A stretch of 64,000 nucleotides of DNA from Anaeromyxobacter sp. (GCA_016718565.1 JADKCZ010000001.1:1116001-1180000), one strand, 5' to 3'. Shown: positions 8,647 to 22,119, numbered from the stretch's first letter. The notes: generated from the letters alone by a model not told the origin. Translations and numbers: made by a program.

Positions 8647-9227
8647 TCCAGCAGCCCCTCCTGGCGCGCCCGCTCCGCCAGCTTGTCCTTGAGCCGCTCG
8701 AACCGCTTGCGCAGGGCCGCCTCGTCCACCGGGGCGCCGCGCTCCTCGGCCAGCACCAGCGCCACCTCGGCCCAGGAGAGGCCGCGGTCGAGCCGCAGCA
8801 CCAGCAGGGCCCGCTCGTCGGGGGAGAGGCCCTGGCGCAGCCGGTCCAGCGTGGCCTGCCGGGCCTGGTCGCGCCCCAGGAAGACGCTGGAGCGCAGCTC
8901 CGCCACCAGGTGCGACAGCTCGTTGGTCTCGAGGCGGCGGCCGCGGCCGCGGTAGGGGTCGCGCAGGAAGCGGGCGGCGGCGTGCCAGGCCAGGCGGTAG
9001 CACCAGACGCGCAGCGGGCACTCGCGCCGGAAGCCGGCCAGGCCGCGCCACAGGTCCTCCGAGAACATGGAGAAGACCTCGCCGGCGTCGGCCTCGCTGC
9101 GCAGCACGGAGCACAGGTAGCCGAGCAGCTGCGGGCCGTAGCCGCGCACCACCACGGTGGCGGCCCCGGCCTGATCGCCGCGGTCCAGCGCCTCCAGGCA
9201 ACGGGCCTCGACCTCCTCCCCGGCCAC
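8643..9227 (-). CDS. Sigma-70 family (ECF-like) RNA polymerase sigma factor
   Basis: The 194-residue product has a region-2-like segment around residues 50-100 (EVFSMFSEDLWRGL then CPLRVWCYRLAW) and a region-4-like helix-turn-helix around 130-185 (LSPDERALLVLRLDRGLSW then EAALRKRFERLKDKL). This is the layout of a short extracytoplasmic-function-type sigma factor. GTG 9227 begins 2 nt after the ilvA stop, with GGAG about 8 nt upstream. The stop overlaps the kinase start by 4 nt. The pairing suggests the kinase controls, or is controlled with, this factor. No anti-sigma gene is seen next to it. Confidence 0.82.
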   Translation of the reverse strand: MAGEEVEARCLEALDRGDQAGAATVVVRGYGPQLLGYLCSVLRSEADAGEVFSMFSEDLWRGLAGFRRECPLRVWCYRLAWHAAARFLRDPYRGRGRRLETNELSHLVAELRSSVFLGRDQARQATLDRLRQGLSPDERALLVLRLDRGLSWAEVALVLAEERGAPVDEAALRKRFERLKDKLAERARQEGLLE

Positions 9228-9229
9228 GG

Positions 9230-10441
9230 TCAGGCTCCGATCTGCTCCACCGCGTAGCCCACCTGCCGCAGCGCCGCCAGGATCTCCTCGACGTGCTCGG
9301 GTCCGCGGGTCTCCAGGGTGAGCTGCAGGGTGGTGCCGCCGACCCGGGAGGCGAAGGCGCGGGTGTGGTGGACCTCGATGACGTTGGCGCGGCAGCCCGC
9401 GATGATGCCGGAGGTGACGGCCAGCTGCCCGGGCTTGTCCATCAGCGCGATGCTGACGCGCACCAGGCGGCCGTCCTTGACCAGGCCGCGCTCGATGATG
9501 CGGGCGATCAGGTTGACGTCGATGTTGCCGCCCGAGACCACCGTGACCACCCGCCGGCCGTCCAGGCCGCGGACCTTGCGGTGCATCAGCGCCGCCACGC
9601 CCACCGCGCCGGCCCCCTCGGTCACCGTCTTCTCCTTCTCCAGGCAGTAGAGGATGGCCGAGGCGATCTCCTCCTCGGAGACGGTGACCAGCTCGTCGAC
9701 GTGGGCCCGCACGTGCTCGAAGGTCAGGTCGCCGGCGCGCTTGACGGCGATGCCGTCGGCCAGCGTGGTGGCGGGGTCCAGCGTCACCGGCCCGCCCTGG
9801 GCCAGCGCGGCCTTCAAGCAGGGGAGGACCTCGGCCTCCACGCCCACCACCCGCACCCCGGGGCGGCTGGCCTTGATGGCCGCGGCCACGCCCGAGATCA
9901 GGCCGCCGCCGCCCACCGGCACCACCACCGCCTCCACCTCCGGCACCTGCTCCAGGATCTCGAGGCCGATGGTGCCCTGGCCGGCGATGATCTCCGGGTC
10001 GTCGAAGGGGTGCACGAAGGTCAGCCCCTCGGCGTGCTCCAGGCGGCGCGCCTCGGCGTAGGCCTCGTCGTAGTTGGCGCCGAAGAGGACCACCCGCGCC
10101 CCGTGGGCCCGGGTGTTGGCCACCTTCATGATGGGGGTGGTCTCGGGCATGACGATGGTCACCGCCACCTTGAGCCGGCCGCCGTGGTAGGCGACCGCCT
10201 GGGCGTGGTTGCCGGCGCTGGCGGCGATCAGGCCGCGGGCCCGCTCGGCCGGCGTCAGGGTGAGCAGCCGGTTGAGGGCGCCGCGCTCCTTGTAGGCGCC
10301 CGTCATCTGGAGGTTCTCCAGCTTGAGGAAGGCGCTGGTCCCCGTCAGGCGCGACAGGGTCTCCGAGCGGGCGCAGGGCGACAGGTAGATCTGGTCGCGG
10401 ATCCGGCCGAGGGCGGCCTGGACGGCGGGGAGGGTCACCAT
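9230..10441 (-). CDS. ilvA: Threonine ammonia-lyase (threonine dehydratase) with C-terminal ACT domain
   Basis: PLP enzyme that deaminates threonine to 2-oxobutyrate and ammonia. The 403-residue product has the PLP lysine K51 in MTGAYKERGA, the SAGNHAQAVA substrate loop, the PVGGGGLISG phosphate-binding loop, and a single ACT domain over about the last 75 residues (from VRVSIALMDKPGQL). One ACT domain and this length match the shorter TdcB-like form, so a catabolic role cannot be excluded. Its place opposite leuC-leuD-cimA-leuB supports isoleucine synthesis. It is the first gene of the coupled sigma/kinase run. Confidence 0.92.
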   Translation of the reverse strand: MVTLPAVQAALGRIRDQIYLSPCARSETLSRLTGTSAFLKLENLQMTGAYKERGALNRLLTLTPAERARGLIAASAGNHAQAVAYHGGRLKVAVTIVMPETTPIMKVANTRAHGARVVLFGANYDEAYAEARRLEHAEGLTFVHPFDDPEIIAGQGTIGLEILEQVPEVEAVVVPVGGGGLISGVAAAIKASRPGVRVVGVEAEVLPCLKAALAQGGPVTLDPATTLADGIAVKRAGDLTFEHVRAHVDELVTVSEEEIASAILYCLEKEKTVTEGAGAVGVAALMHRKVRGLDGRRVVTVVSGGNIDVNLIARIIERGLVKDGRLVRVSIALMDKPGQLAVTSGIIAGCRANVIEVHHTRAFASRVGGTTLQLTLETRGPEHVEEILAALRQVGYAVEQIGA

Positions 10442-10552
10442 GGAAGGGCCGGACGCTACCCTGCGGCGGAGCGGCCAGGCAAGGCGCCGGACCGGCCGCG
10501 GCCCGGCCCCGACCCGGGGGAGGTGGGCCTGCGACCACCTGGCCCGTTTGTG

Positions 10553-10558
10553 TATACT
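10553..10558 (+). promoter_or_regulatory. Candidate -10 element for leuC
   Basis: TATACT preceded by TG (extended -10 style) lies 37 nt before the leuC ATG in the 153-nt divergent gap between ilvA and leuC. It stands out in an otherwise nearly pure G+C stretch. No convincing -35 hexamer is visible 16-18 nt upstream, so the assignment is tentative. Confidence 0.4.
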
Positions 10559-10594
10559 CCCCTCCCTTTCCCTACAGCCGCAGCAGCGAGAGCC

Positions 10595-11992
10595 ATGACC
10601 GGACCACGCACACTCTTCCAGAAGATCTGGGACGCCCACGTCGTCGCCGAGGAGCCGGGCGCGCCCGCCATCCTCTACGTCGACCGCCACCTGGTGCACG
10701 AGGTGACCTCGCCGCAGGCCTTCACCGGCCTGCGGGCCCGCGGCCTCAAGGTCCGGCGCGCCGACCTGACCTTCGCCACCGCCGACCACTCGGTGCCCAC
10801 CAAGGGGCCGGTGGTGGACGAGGAGGCGCGCAAGCAGCTCGAGATGCTCGAGGCCAACGCCACGGAGTTCGGCGTCAGCGTCCAGATCAGGGGCAGCCCG
10901 AAGCAGGGGGTGGTCCACATCATCGGCCCGGAGCAGGGGCTGACGCTGCCGGGCATGACCATCGTCTGCGGCGACAGCCACACCGCCACCCACGGCGCCT
11001 TCGGGGCGCTGGCCTTCGGCATCGGCACCAGCGAGGTGGAGCACGTCCTCGCCTCCCAGTGCCTCCTGCAGAACAAGGCCAAGACCTTCGAGGTGAAGGT
11101 GGTGGGCACGCTCGGGCGCGGCGTCACGGCCAAGGATCTCATCCTGGGGCTGCTGGCCAGGATCGGCGTGGGCGGCGGCACCGGCCACGTCTTCGAGTAC
11201 ACCGGCGAGGCCATCCGCGCCCTCTCGATGGAGGAGCGGATGACGGTCTGCAACATGTCGATCGAGGGCGGGGCCCGCGCCGGCCTGATCGCCCCGGACG
11301 ACGTCACCTTCCAGTACCTGGCGGGCCGCGAGCACGCCCCCACGGGCGCGGCCTGGGACCAGGCCCTGGCCCGCTGGCGGGCGCTGCCCACCGACCCGGG
11401 CGCCACCTTCGACAAGACGGTGACCCTGGACGCCTCGGCCCTCACCCCCATGATCACCTGGGGCACCAACCCGGGCATGGGGATGGCGATCGGGGACCGC
11501 ATCCCGGACCCGGCCAAGGCCCCGGACGCCGCCTCCCGCGCCGCCCTGGAGAAGGCGCTCAGGTACATGGGGCTGACCGCCAACGCCCCGCTCCTGGGCC
11601 AGAAGGTCGACGTGGTCTTCGTCGGCTCCTGCACCAACGGCCGCATCTCGGACCTGCGGGCCGCCGCCTCCGTCATGAAGGGGCGCAAGGTGGCCGGGGT
11701 CCGCACCCTCATCGTGCCCGGCTCCTGGGCGGTGAAGCAGCAGGCCGAGGCCGAGGGGCTCGACCAGGTCTTCACCGAGGCCGGCGCCGAGTGGCGCAAC
11801 CCGGGCTGCTCGATGTGCATCGCCATGAACGGCGACCAGCTGCAGCCCGGCGAGTACTGCGTGGCCACCTCCAACCGCAACTTCGAGGGGCGGCAGGGCA
11901 AGGGCGGGCGCACCTTCCTGGCCTCGCCGCTCACCGCCGCCGCCGCCGCCGTGACCGGCCGGGTCACCGACCCGCGCACGCTGCTCCCCTGA
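10595..11992 (+). CDS. leuC: 3-isopropylmalate dehydratase large subunit
   Basis: Aconitase-family [4Fe-4S] subunit that isomerises 2- to 3-isopropylmalate with LeuD, and should also act on citramalate here. The 465-residue product has cluster cysteines C346 (GSCTNGR), C405 and C408 (NPGCSMC), plus the CGDSHTATHGAFG and ATSNRNFEGRQG blocks. Length and motifs match the bacterial LeuC type of the E. coli form. ATG 10595 follows a purine-rich GCGAGAG. leuD starts 13 nt after the stop. Confidence 0.96.
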   Translation: MTGPRTLFQKIWDAHVVAEEPGAPAILYVDRHLVHEVTSPQAFTGLRARGLKVRRADLTFATADHSVPTKGPVVDEEARKQLEMLEANATEFGVSVQIRGSPKQGVVHIIGPEQGLTLPGMTIVCGDSHTATHGAFGALAFGIGTSEVEHVLASQCLLQNKAKTFEVKVVGTLGRGVTAKDLILGLLARIGVGGGTGHVFEYTGEAIRALSMEERMTVCNMSIEGGARAGLIAPDDVTFQYLAGREHAPTGAAWDQALARWRALPTDPGATFDKTVTLDASALTPMITWGTNPGMGMAIGDRIPDPAKAPDAASRAALEKALRYMGLTANAPLLGQKVDVVFVGSCTNGRISDLRAAASVMKGRKVAGVRTLIVPGSWAVKQQAEAEGLDQVFTEAGAEWRNPGCSMCIAMNGDQLQPGEYCVATSNRNFEGRQGKGGRTFLASPLTAAAAAVTGRVTDPRTLLP

Positions 11993-12005
11993 CCGCGAGG
12001 ACGCC

Positions 12006-12601
12006 ATGGCCACCTTCACCACGCTGACCGCCCGCGCCGTCGTCCTGCCGGTCAACGACATCGACACCGACCAGATCATCCCGGCCCGCTTCCTCAAGAC
12101 CACCGACAAGCTCGGCCTGGGGAAGAGCCTCTTCGCCGACTGGCGCTACCTGGCCGACGGCTCGCCCAAGCCCGACTTCGTCCTCAACCAGCCGGGGGCC
12201 GCCGGGGCCCAGGTGCTGGTGGCCGGCGACAACTTCGGCTGCGGCTCCTCGCGCGAGCACGCCCCCTGGGCCCTCACCGGCTTCGGCTTCCGGGTCGTCG
12301 TCTCCACCTCCTTCGCCGACATCTTCAAGAACAACGCCCTCAAGAACGGGCTGATCCCGGTGACGGTCGACGCCGCCACCCACGCCGAGCTGCTGGCGGC
12401 GCTGGCGAAGGACCCGGCCGCCACCGTGGCCATCGACCTGGCCGCCCAGACCGTCACGCTGCCGGGCGGGCGCGCCGTGCGGTTCCCCATCGACGCCTTC
12501 TCGCGCACCTGCCTGCTGGAGGGCGTCGACGAGCTCGGCTACATCCTCAAGCACGAGGCGCGCATCGCGGCGCACGAGCGGGGCGTCCCCGGAGGGGCGG
12601 C

Positions 12602-12605
<4 letters not shown>
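12006..12605 (+). CDS. leuD: 3-isopropylmalate dehydratase small subunit
   Basis: Swivel-domain partner of LeuC. The 199-residue product carries the LeuD signatures NDIDTDQIIPARFLK near the N-terminus and NFGCGSSREHAPWAL around residues 77-91, with IFKNNALKNG after it. GAGGA lies about 4 nt before ATG 12006. The stop overlaps the cimA GTG by 4 nt (GTGA), so the two are translationally coupled. Confidence 0.95.
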
Positions 12606-14146
<1,541 letters not shown>

Positions 14147-14188
14147 GGGCCACGCCCCGGCGGTCCGCACCGCCGCCCCGCTCCACCG

Positions 14189-14204
14189 CCGGCCCTCGGG
14201 CCGG
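14189..14204. other. GC-rich inverted repeat between cimA and leuB
   Basis: CCGGCCC and GGGCCGG form a 7-bp arm pair with a 2-nt centre in the 104-nt gap between cimA and leuB. It could be a processing or attenuation hairpin within the operon, or simply chance in such G+C-rich DNA. No U-tract follows. Confidence 0.3.
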
Positions 14205-14250
14205 GCACCACCCACCCGTCACCCGGCCACCGGCCGCCCAGGAGTCCACC

Positions 14251-15312
14251 ATGCAGGCCCACATCGTCGTGCTGCCGGGAGACGGCATCGGCCCCGAGGT
14301 CACCGCCGAGGCGGTGCGGGCGCTCCAGGCCGTGGCTCGCCAGGGCGGCCACGCCTTCACCTTCGCCGAGCGGCTCATGGGCGGCTGCTCCATCGACGCC
14401 CACGGCGTGGCGCTGACGCCCGAGGTGCTGAAGGACTGCCAGGCCTCCAGCGCGGTGCTGCTGGGCGCGGTGGGCGGCCCGAAGTGGGACGACCCCACCG
14501 CCAAGGTCCGCCCGGAGCAGGGGCTGCTGGCGCTGCGCAAGGGGCTGGGCGTCTTCGCCAACCTCCGGCCGGTCAAGGTCCACCCGGCGCTCCTCGAGGC
14601 CTCGCCCATCAAGGCGGACCGGCTGGCCGGGGTGGACATCCTGGTGATCCGCGAGCTGACCGGCGGCCTGTACTTCGGCCAGCCCAAGGGGCGCTCCAGC
14701 AGCGGCGGCGTGGAGCGGGCGGTGGACACCCTGGAGTACGCCGACTTCGAGATCCGCCGGGTGGTGGAGCTGGCCTTCCGGCTGGCGGCCGACCGCAAGA
14801 AGAAGGTCACCAGCGTGGACAAGGCCAACGTGCTGGAGTCGTCGCGGCTGTGGCGGCAGGTGGCCACCGCCATCGGGCAGCAGCACCCCGCGGTGGCTCT
14901 CGACCACATGCTGGTGGACACCGCCGCCATGCGGCTCATCACCGGGCCGGCCTGGCTGGACGTGGTGGTCACCGAGAACATGTTCGGCGACATCCTCACC
15001 GACGAGGCCTCGGTGCTGGCCGGCTCCATGGGCATGTTGCCCTCGGCCTCCATCGGCGACGGCGGCCCCGGCCTCTACGAGCCCATCCACGGCTCGGCCC
15101 CGGACATCGCCGGCAAGGGCATCGCCAACCCGGTGGGCACCATCCTCTCGGCCGCCCTGCTGCTGCGCCACTCGCTCGGCCTGCCGGCCGAGGCGGCCGC
15201 CATCGAGGCGGCGGTGGACCGCGCCATCACCGAGGGCTGCCGCACCGTCGACCTGGGCGGGAAGCTCTCGACCCGCCAGATGGCCGACGAGATCCTGAAG
15301 CGGCTGGGGTAG
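14251..15312 (+). CDS. leuB: 3-isopropylmalate dehydrogenase
   Basis: NAD-dependent oxidative decarboxylase giving 4-methyl-2-oxopentanoate; in this pathway it also handles the citramalate-derived methylmalate. The 353-residue product shows LPGDGIGPEVTAEAV at the N-terminus, the RELTGGLYFGQPKGR block, DKANVLESSRLW, and GLYEPIHGSAPDIAGK followed by NPVGTI. AGGAG sits 6 nt before ATG 14251. It is the last gene of the leu/ile cluster and is followed by strong hairpins. Confidence 0.96.
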   Translation: MQAHIVVLPGDGIGPEVTAEAVRALQAVARQGGHAFTFAERLMGGCSIDAHGVALTPEVLKDCQASSAVLLGAVGGPKWDDPTAKVRPEQGLLALRKGLGVFANLRPVKVHPALLEASPIKADRLAGVDILVIRELTGGLYFGQPKGRSSSGGVERAVDTLEYADFEIRRVVELAFRLAADRKKKVTSVDKANVLESSRLWRQVATAIGQQHPAVALDHMLVDTAAMRLITGPAWLDVVVTENMFGDILTDEASVLAGSMGMLPSASIGDGGPGLYEPIHGSAPDIAGKGIANPVGTILSAALLLRHSLGLPAEAAAIEAAVDRAITEGCRTVDLGGKLSTRQMADEILKRLG

Positions 15313-15334
15313 GGCGCCCCGCCGGGGCCCCGTC

Positions 15335-15417
15335 GTCCAGGGCGGGGCGGGCCCTGGACGGGCCGAGAAGGGCCCGCCGCCTCGCGCGCCGCCGGGGAGC
15401 GGCGCGCGCGAGGCGGC
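15335..15417. terminator. Cluster of strong hairpins between leuB and the LuxR-type gene
   Basis: Three inverted repeats are packed together. GTCCAGGGC/GCCCTGGAC (15335-15343 and 15351-15359) overlaps GGCGGGCCCT/AGGGCCCGCC (15346-15355 and 15369-15378), so the two are mutually exclusive folds. A larger arm pair, GCCGCCTCGCGCGCC (15376-15390), is answered at 15401-15417 with a 2-nt bulge. Lying between convergent genes, they probably end transcription from one or both sides. There is no U-run. Confidence 0.5.
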
Positions 15418-15530
15418 GAGCCCCCCTCACGACCCGGGCGTAGCCCGGGCCCGCGGAGCGGCTTCTTCTCGGGGGGTGGGGCCCCGGTGGGCTTTGCCCA
15501 GCGGGGAGGGGGCGAGGCGCCCCCTGGAGT

Positions 15531-16061
15531 TCAGTGCTGCACCAGGCGGCGCGCCAGCTCCACGCGGTTGCGCACGCCCAGCTTGTCGAAGATGGTCTTC
15601 AGGTGGCTCTTGACGGTCTGCGAGGCGATGCCGAGCCGGTCGGCCACCTCGCGGGAGCGCAGGCCGTCGGCCACCAGCAGGGCCACCTCGCGCTCGCGCT
15701 GGGTCAGGCCGTCGGACGGGATGGGCAGCACCACCTCGCCGGCCAGCGGCTCGGGCGCCTCGGCGGCCGGCTCGCGCCACAGGTGCAGCTGGGTCCGCCC
15801 CTTGCCGACGGCGGTCACCTCGATGCGGAGCCGCTCGCCGTGCCCCTCCATCACCAGCGTGCGGCGCACGCCGGGCGGGCCGACCTGGGCGCCGTCGGTG
15901 AGCCCCTTCAGCTCGGGCGGGAGCACCGTCCCGTCGGAGACCTCGGGGAAGAAGACCTTGAGCATCTCCTCGGCCTGGCGGTCGCAGCGCAGCTCTCCGC
16001 CCAGCTCGGCGTGAGCGGCGGCCCCCCTCGGAGCGGGTACGCGAACGTTGGCGCGCATCAT
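15531..16061 (-). CDS. LuxR/GerE-type helix-turn-helix transcriptional regulator
   Basis: The 176-residue product has a C-terminal LuxR-type DNA-binding domain (about 115-176): LTQREREVALLVADG, then SREVADRLGIASQTVKSHL, then the terminal helix with LGVRNRVELARRL. The N-terminal 110 residues are a small alpha/beta region (ERLRIEVTAVGKGRTQLHLW) that I cannot assign; it is not a receiver domain because no phospho-acceptor Asp pattern is visible. Start ATG 16061 has AGGGGA about 6 nt upstream. An adjacent A+T-richer region with palindromes may hold its promoter and autoregulatory sites. The target genes are unknown. Confidence 0.85.
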   Translation of the reverse strand: MMRANVRVPAPRGAAAHAELGGELRCDRQAEEMLKVFFPEVSDGTVLPPELKGLTDGAQVGPPGVRRTLVMEGHGERLRIEVTAVGKGRTQLHLWREPAAEAPEPLAGEVVLPIPSDGLTQREREVALLVADGLRSREVADRLGIASQTVKSHLKTIFDKLGVRNRVELARRLVQH

Positions 16062-16268
16062 GGCTGTCCCCTGTTCAGTAGGGTCCCGGGGTGGGAACCA
16101 GGAGCCAGCGTACAGAGGTGTGAGTAAGAGATCACTCCAATTGGGTAACTACCCAGGAGGATTCGGCATTTTGTGCGCGCATCTTTAGCGCAGCAACTGA
16201 AAAATCGATTTCGGGGGGTTCGGCGGGGTTAGCGCCTCCGGTCCACGCCGGCCGGGGGAACCCGGCTC
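16062..16268. promoter_or_regulatory. A+T-richer intergenic region with three palindromes upstream of the LuxR-type gene
   Basis: The 207-nt gap between the LuxR-type start and the dnaE 3' end is clearly A+T-richer than its surroundings, especially at 16120-16215. It holds perfect palindromes: TGGGTA-AC-TACCCA (16142-16155), TGCGCGCA (16174-16181) and AAATCGATTT (16202-16211). I infer the regulator's promoter and operator lie here. I could not settle on a -35/-10 pair. Confidence 0.5.
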
Positions 16269-19907
<3,639 letters not shown>

Positions 19908-19967
19908 GACCGTCCGGAGGAGGCGTGGGGAGGGGAGCCTTCCTTAGCAGGCAGGTCTGACCCGAGA

Positions 19968-19987
19968 CAGGGGTCCGAGGACCCCTG
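19968..19987. other. Inverted repeat upstream of dnaE
   Basis: CAGGGGTCC and GGACCCCTG (19968-19976 and 19979-19987) are perfect arms with a 2-nt centre, between the end of the VOC gene and the dnaE start. It may be the terminator of the VOC gene or an operator for dnaE; position alone does not decide. The rest of 19908-20073 shows nothing else. Confidence 0.4.
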
Positions 19988-20073
19988 GCGGGAAGCGGAA
20001 TTTCACCCGTGGAGACGGGAGGATCCGAGGGTGGTCGGAGAGACCCTGGCCCCGGCCCGGCGGGCGAGCGCCG

Positions 20074-20577
20074 CTACCTCCGGGCCGGCTTCTTGGCCGG
20101 CTTCCTGGAGGGGGCCTTCTTCGACGACGCCCGCTTCGCCGCGGGCTTTCCAGCCGGCTTCCGCGCCGGGGCCTGGCGCGGCGCCGCCTTCCTGGCCTTC
20201 GGCCTGGCGAGCACGCCCGGCGGCGTGTGGATGACCGCCTCCAGGTGGTGGCCGGTGGGGTCGTCGATGAACGCGCCGTAGTAGTTGGGGTGGTAGTGCA
20301 CCCGCAGGCCGGGGGCCCCGTTGTCCTTGCCCCCGACGGCCAGGCCGGCCGCGTGGAAGGCGTCCACCGCGGCGCGGGTGGGCGCGGAGAAGGCCAGGTG
20401 CTGCGGGGCGGCGGCGCGGTCGGGGGAGAGCCAGAGGTCGGGCTTGCCGTCGGCGCCCATGCCGATGGCCTCCGGATAGTCCGCGATGACCGCGTAGCCG
20501 AGCGGGGCCAGCAGGGCGGCGTAGAACGCCCTGGAGGTGGCGAGGTCGTGGACGCGCAGCGTGACGTGGTCGAGCAT
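20074..20577 (-). CDS. VOC (glyoxalase/bleomycin-resistance) family protein with histone-H1-like basic tail
   Basis: The 167-residue product has a single VOC domain (about 1-120): MLDHVTLRVHDLATSRAFYA at the start, QHLAFSAPTRAAVDAFHAAG in the middle, and YGAFIDDPTGHHLEAVIH at the end, with H4 and the later His and Glu as likely metal ligands. The last 40 or so residues are a Lys/Ala/Pro tail (KPAAKRASSKKAPSRKPAKK) like histone H1 or AlgP. AAGGAG sits 6 nt before ATG 20577, so the start is firm. The tail could bind nucleic acid; the substrate of the VOC domain is unknown. Confidence 0.85.
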   Translation of the reverse strand: MLDHVTLRVHDLATSRAFYAALLAPLGYAVIADYPEAIGMGADGKPDLWLSPDRAAAPQHLAFSAPTRAAVDAFHAAGLAVGGKDNGAPGLRVHYHPNYYGAFIDDPTGHHLEAVIHTPPGVLARPKARKAAPRQAPARKPAGKPAAKRASSKKAPSRKPAKKPARR

Positions 20578-20707
20578 GGCGGCTCCTTGGGGGTGGAGGG
20601 GCCACTCCAGCACCCGGGACGGGCCGTGAACAGGCCCCGGGGAGGGTGGGGCTCGTCGGGGTCTCCCGGGCTTGCCTCGCGGGCCAGGGTCTGCTGAGAG
20701 TAGGGGC

Positions 20708-21589
20708 ATGCCGGTTCGTCAGGCCCCCGCGCTGGACCGCGCCGGCCGCCGCCGGGCGCTCCGCTCCGGCGCGCTGGCCATCGGCGTCACCGGCGCCGCC
20801 GACGTGGCCCTCTCCGGCGGCGAGCCCGTCCGCGCCGCGGTGTGGGGGGGCTGGGTGGCGCTCTACCTCGGGGCGGCCCTGGTCATCGAGCGCGGCCCGC
20901 CGCTCGTCACGTACGTCGTCAGCGCCTTCACCGCCGGGGCGCCGCTGCTGGCGCTGTTCGCCCTGGCCGCCACCGGCAGCGGCTCACACAGCCTCTACTT
21001 CCTGGTCGCCTCCATGATCCCGGTCCTCTCGGTGCTCTTCTCCCCGGACGACACCCTGGGCGCCGCGCTGCAGGGCCTGGTGGTGCTGGCGCTCGGGACC
21101 GCGCTGCAGGTGCACGAGGGCCAGGCCCTCCCGCGCCTGATCCTCTACGGCCTGATCGTGACGGCCGTCACCGCCGCCGCCATCCACGCCTCGGTGGGCC
21201 ACCTGCGGCGCGTCGAGGTGCTCCTGGCCGAGCGGGCGCGCCTGGCCCAGCGCCAGGTGGAGCTGGAGCAGGAGCGGCAGCGCGCCGACCAGTGGGCCGC
21301 GGTGGGCCAGCTCTCCGCGGCCGTGGCCCACGACGTGAACAGCCCGCTCGGCTCGCTCCGCTCCAACCTGGCCTTCGTGCGGGAGGAGCTCGCCGCCGGT
21401 CGGGGCGGCGCCCCCGACGTGCAGGAGGCGCTGCTGGACTCGCAGGGGGCGCTTGAGCGGATCCGCGAGACCGTGGCGTCGCTGCGGGCCGTCAGGGTCC
21501 TGCCGCCGGAGGGGGCGGAGCCAGGCCCGCCGCCTCCGCCTGGCCAGCCGGCGGGCCCGGAGCGGCCCGGCCCGGCGCGGAGGCGCTGA
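20708..21589 (+). CDS. Membrane histidine-kinase-like protein lacking the ATPase domain
   Basis: The 293-residue product has about five hydrophobic segments (roughly 42-61, 66-88, 97-111, 117-135, 142-162), then a coiled-coil (165-195) and a HisKA-type dimerisation helix with the phospho-acceptor region AAVGQLSAAVAHDVNSPL (His H208). It then ends in a Pro-rich tail. No N, G1 or G2 boxes of an HATPase_c domain are present, and no frame downstream supplies them. So it can be a phosphoacceptor or dimerisation partner but not an autokinase by itself. The start ATG 20708 has GAGTAGGGG just upstream. Confidence 0.75.
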   Translation: MPVRQAPALDRAGRRRALRSGALAIGVTGAADVALSGGEPVRAAVWGGWVALYLGAALVIERGPPLVTYVVSAFTAGAPLLALFALAATGSGSHSLYFLVASMIPVLSVLFSPDDTLGAALQGLVVLALGTALQVHEGQALPRLILYGLIVTAVTAAAIHASVGHLRRVEVLLAERARLAQRQVELEQERQRADQWAAVGQLSAAVAHDVNSPLGSLRSNLAFVREELAAGRGGAPDVQEALLDSQGALERIRETVASLRAVRVLPPEGAEPGPPPPPGQPAGPERPGPARRR

Positions 21590-21618
21590 GGCGGCCCCTC
21601 CCGCCCCGGTCCGGCGGC

Positions 21619-22119
21619 CTAGCGGGTCGGCTGCGGCGGGCGCCTGGGGAAGGTCATGTAGCCCGCGCCGACCCACCAGGTGACCGCCTCGATGCGGAGC
21701 TGGCCGGCCTTCACCACCGGGTCCGCCTCGGCCAGCGCGCGGGCCTCGGCCACGTCCCGCACCGCGTAGATGCAGGCGCCGCGCAGCCCGGGGTCCTGCT
21801 GGTCGGCGAACGGCCCGCAGACCACCGCGTGGCCGGCCTCGCCCATCTTCGTCAGGTGGCCCAGGTGGGCGGCCTGCAGCGCCGCGGACTCCTCGGCGGG
21901 CAGCTTCTTCCAGGTGGGCGCACGGACCAGGAGGACGAGCTGGTAGGTCTCCATCTCGAAGGGGGCCTCCTTGGGGGGGGCAGGCGGCGCCGGCGCCGGC
22001 GCGGCGGCCGGTGGCGCGGGCTCGGCGGCGCGGGCCGGGAGGGCGGAGGTGGCGAGGGCCAGGGCAGCGAGGAGCGCCGGGGGGACTGGGCGGCTGCGGG
22101 CGAGCGTGACGAGGGACAC
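21619..22119 (-). CDS. Exported YCII-family protein
   Basis: The 166-residue product has a signal peptide (about 1-30: basic start, then PPALLAALALATSALPARA) and an Ala/Pro linker. A YCII-like ferredoxin-fold domain covers about 55-160 (YQLVLLVRAPTW, then LTKMGEAGHAVVCGPF and GACIYAVRDVAEARALAEADP). GTG 22119 is preceded by GGAGG at 5 nt, so the start is well supported. YCII domains are usually cytoplasmic, so an exported one is mildly unusual. The reaction, if any, is unknown. It faces the histidine-kinase-like gene tail to tail. Confidence 0.8.
   Translation of the reverse strand: MSLVTLARSRPVPPALLAALALATSALPARAAEPAPPAAAPAPAPPAPPKEAPFEMETYQLVLLVRAPTWKKLPAEESAALQAAHLGHLTKMGEAGHAVVCGPFADQQDPGLRGACIYAVRDVAEARALAEADPVVKAGQLRIEAVTWWVGAGYMTFPRRPPQPTR

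Noticed and set aside
5464..8955. Long open frame on the plus strand opposite the WD40 kinase
   Set aside because: Low-complexity His/Gly/Arg/Pro-rich translation, an antisense artefact of strong third-position G/C in the real gene.
15313..15430. Small basic protein in the leuB-LuxR gap
   Set aside because: Arg/Ala/Pro-only translation of palindromic G/C DNA; the region is better read as terminator hairpins.
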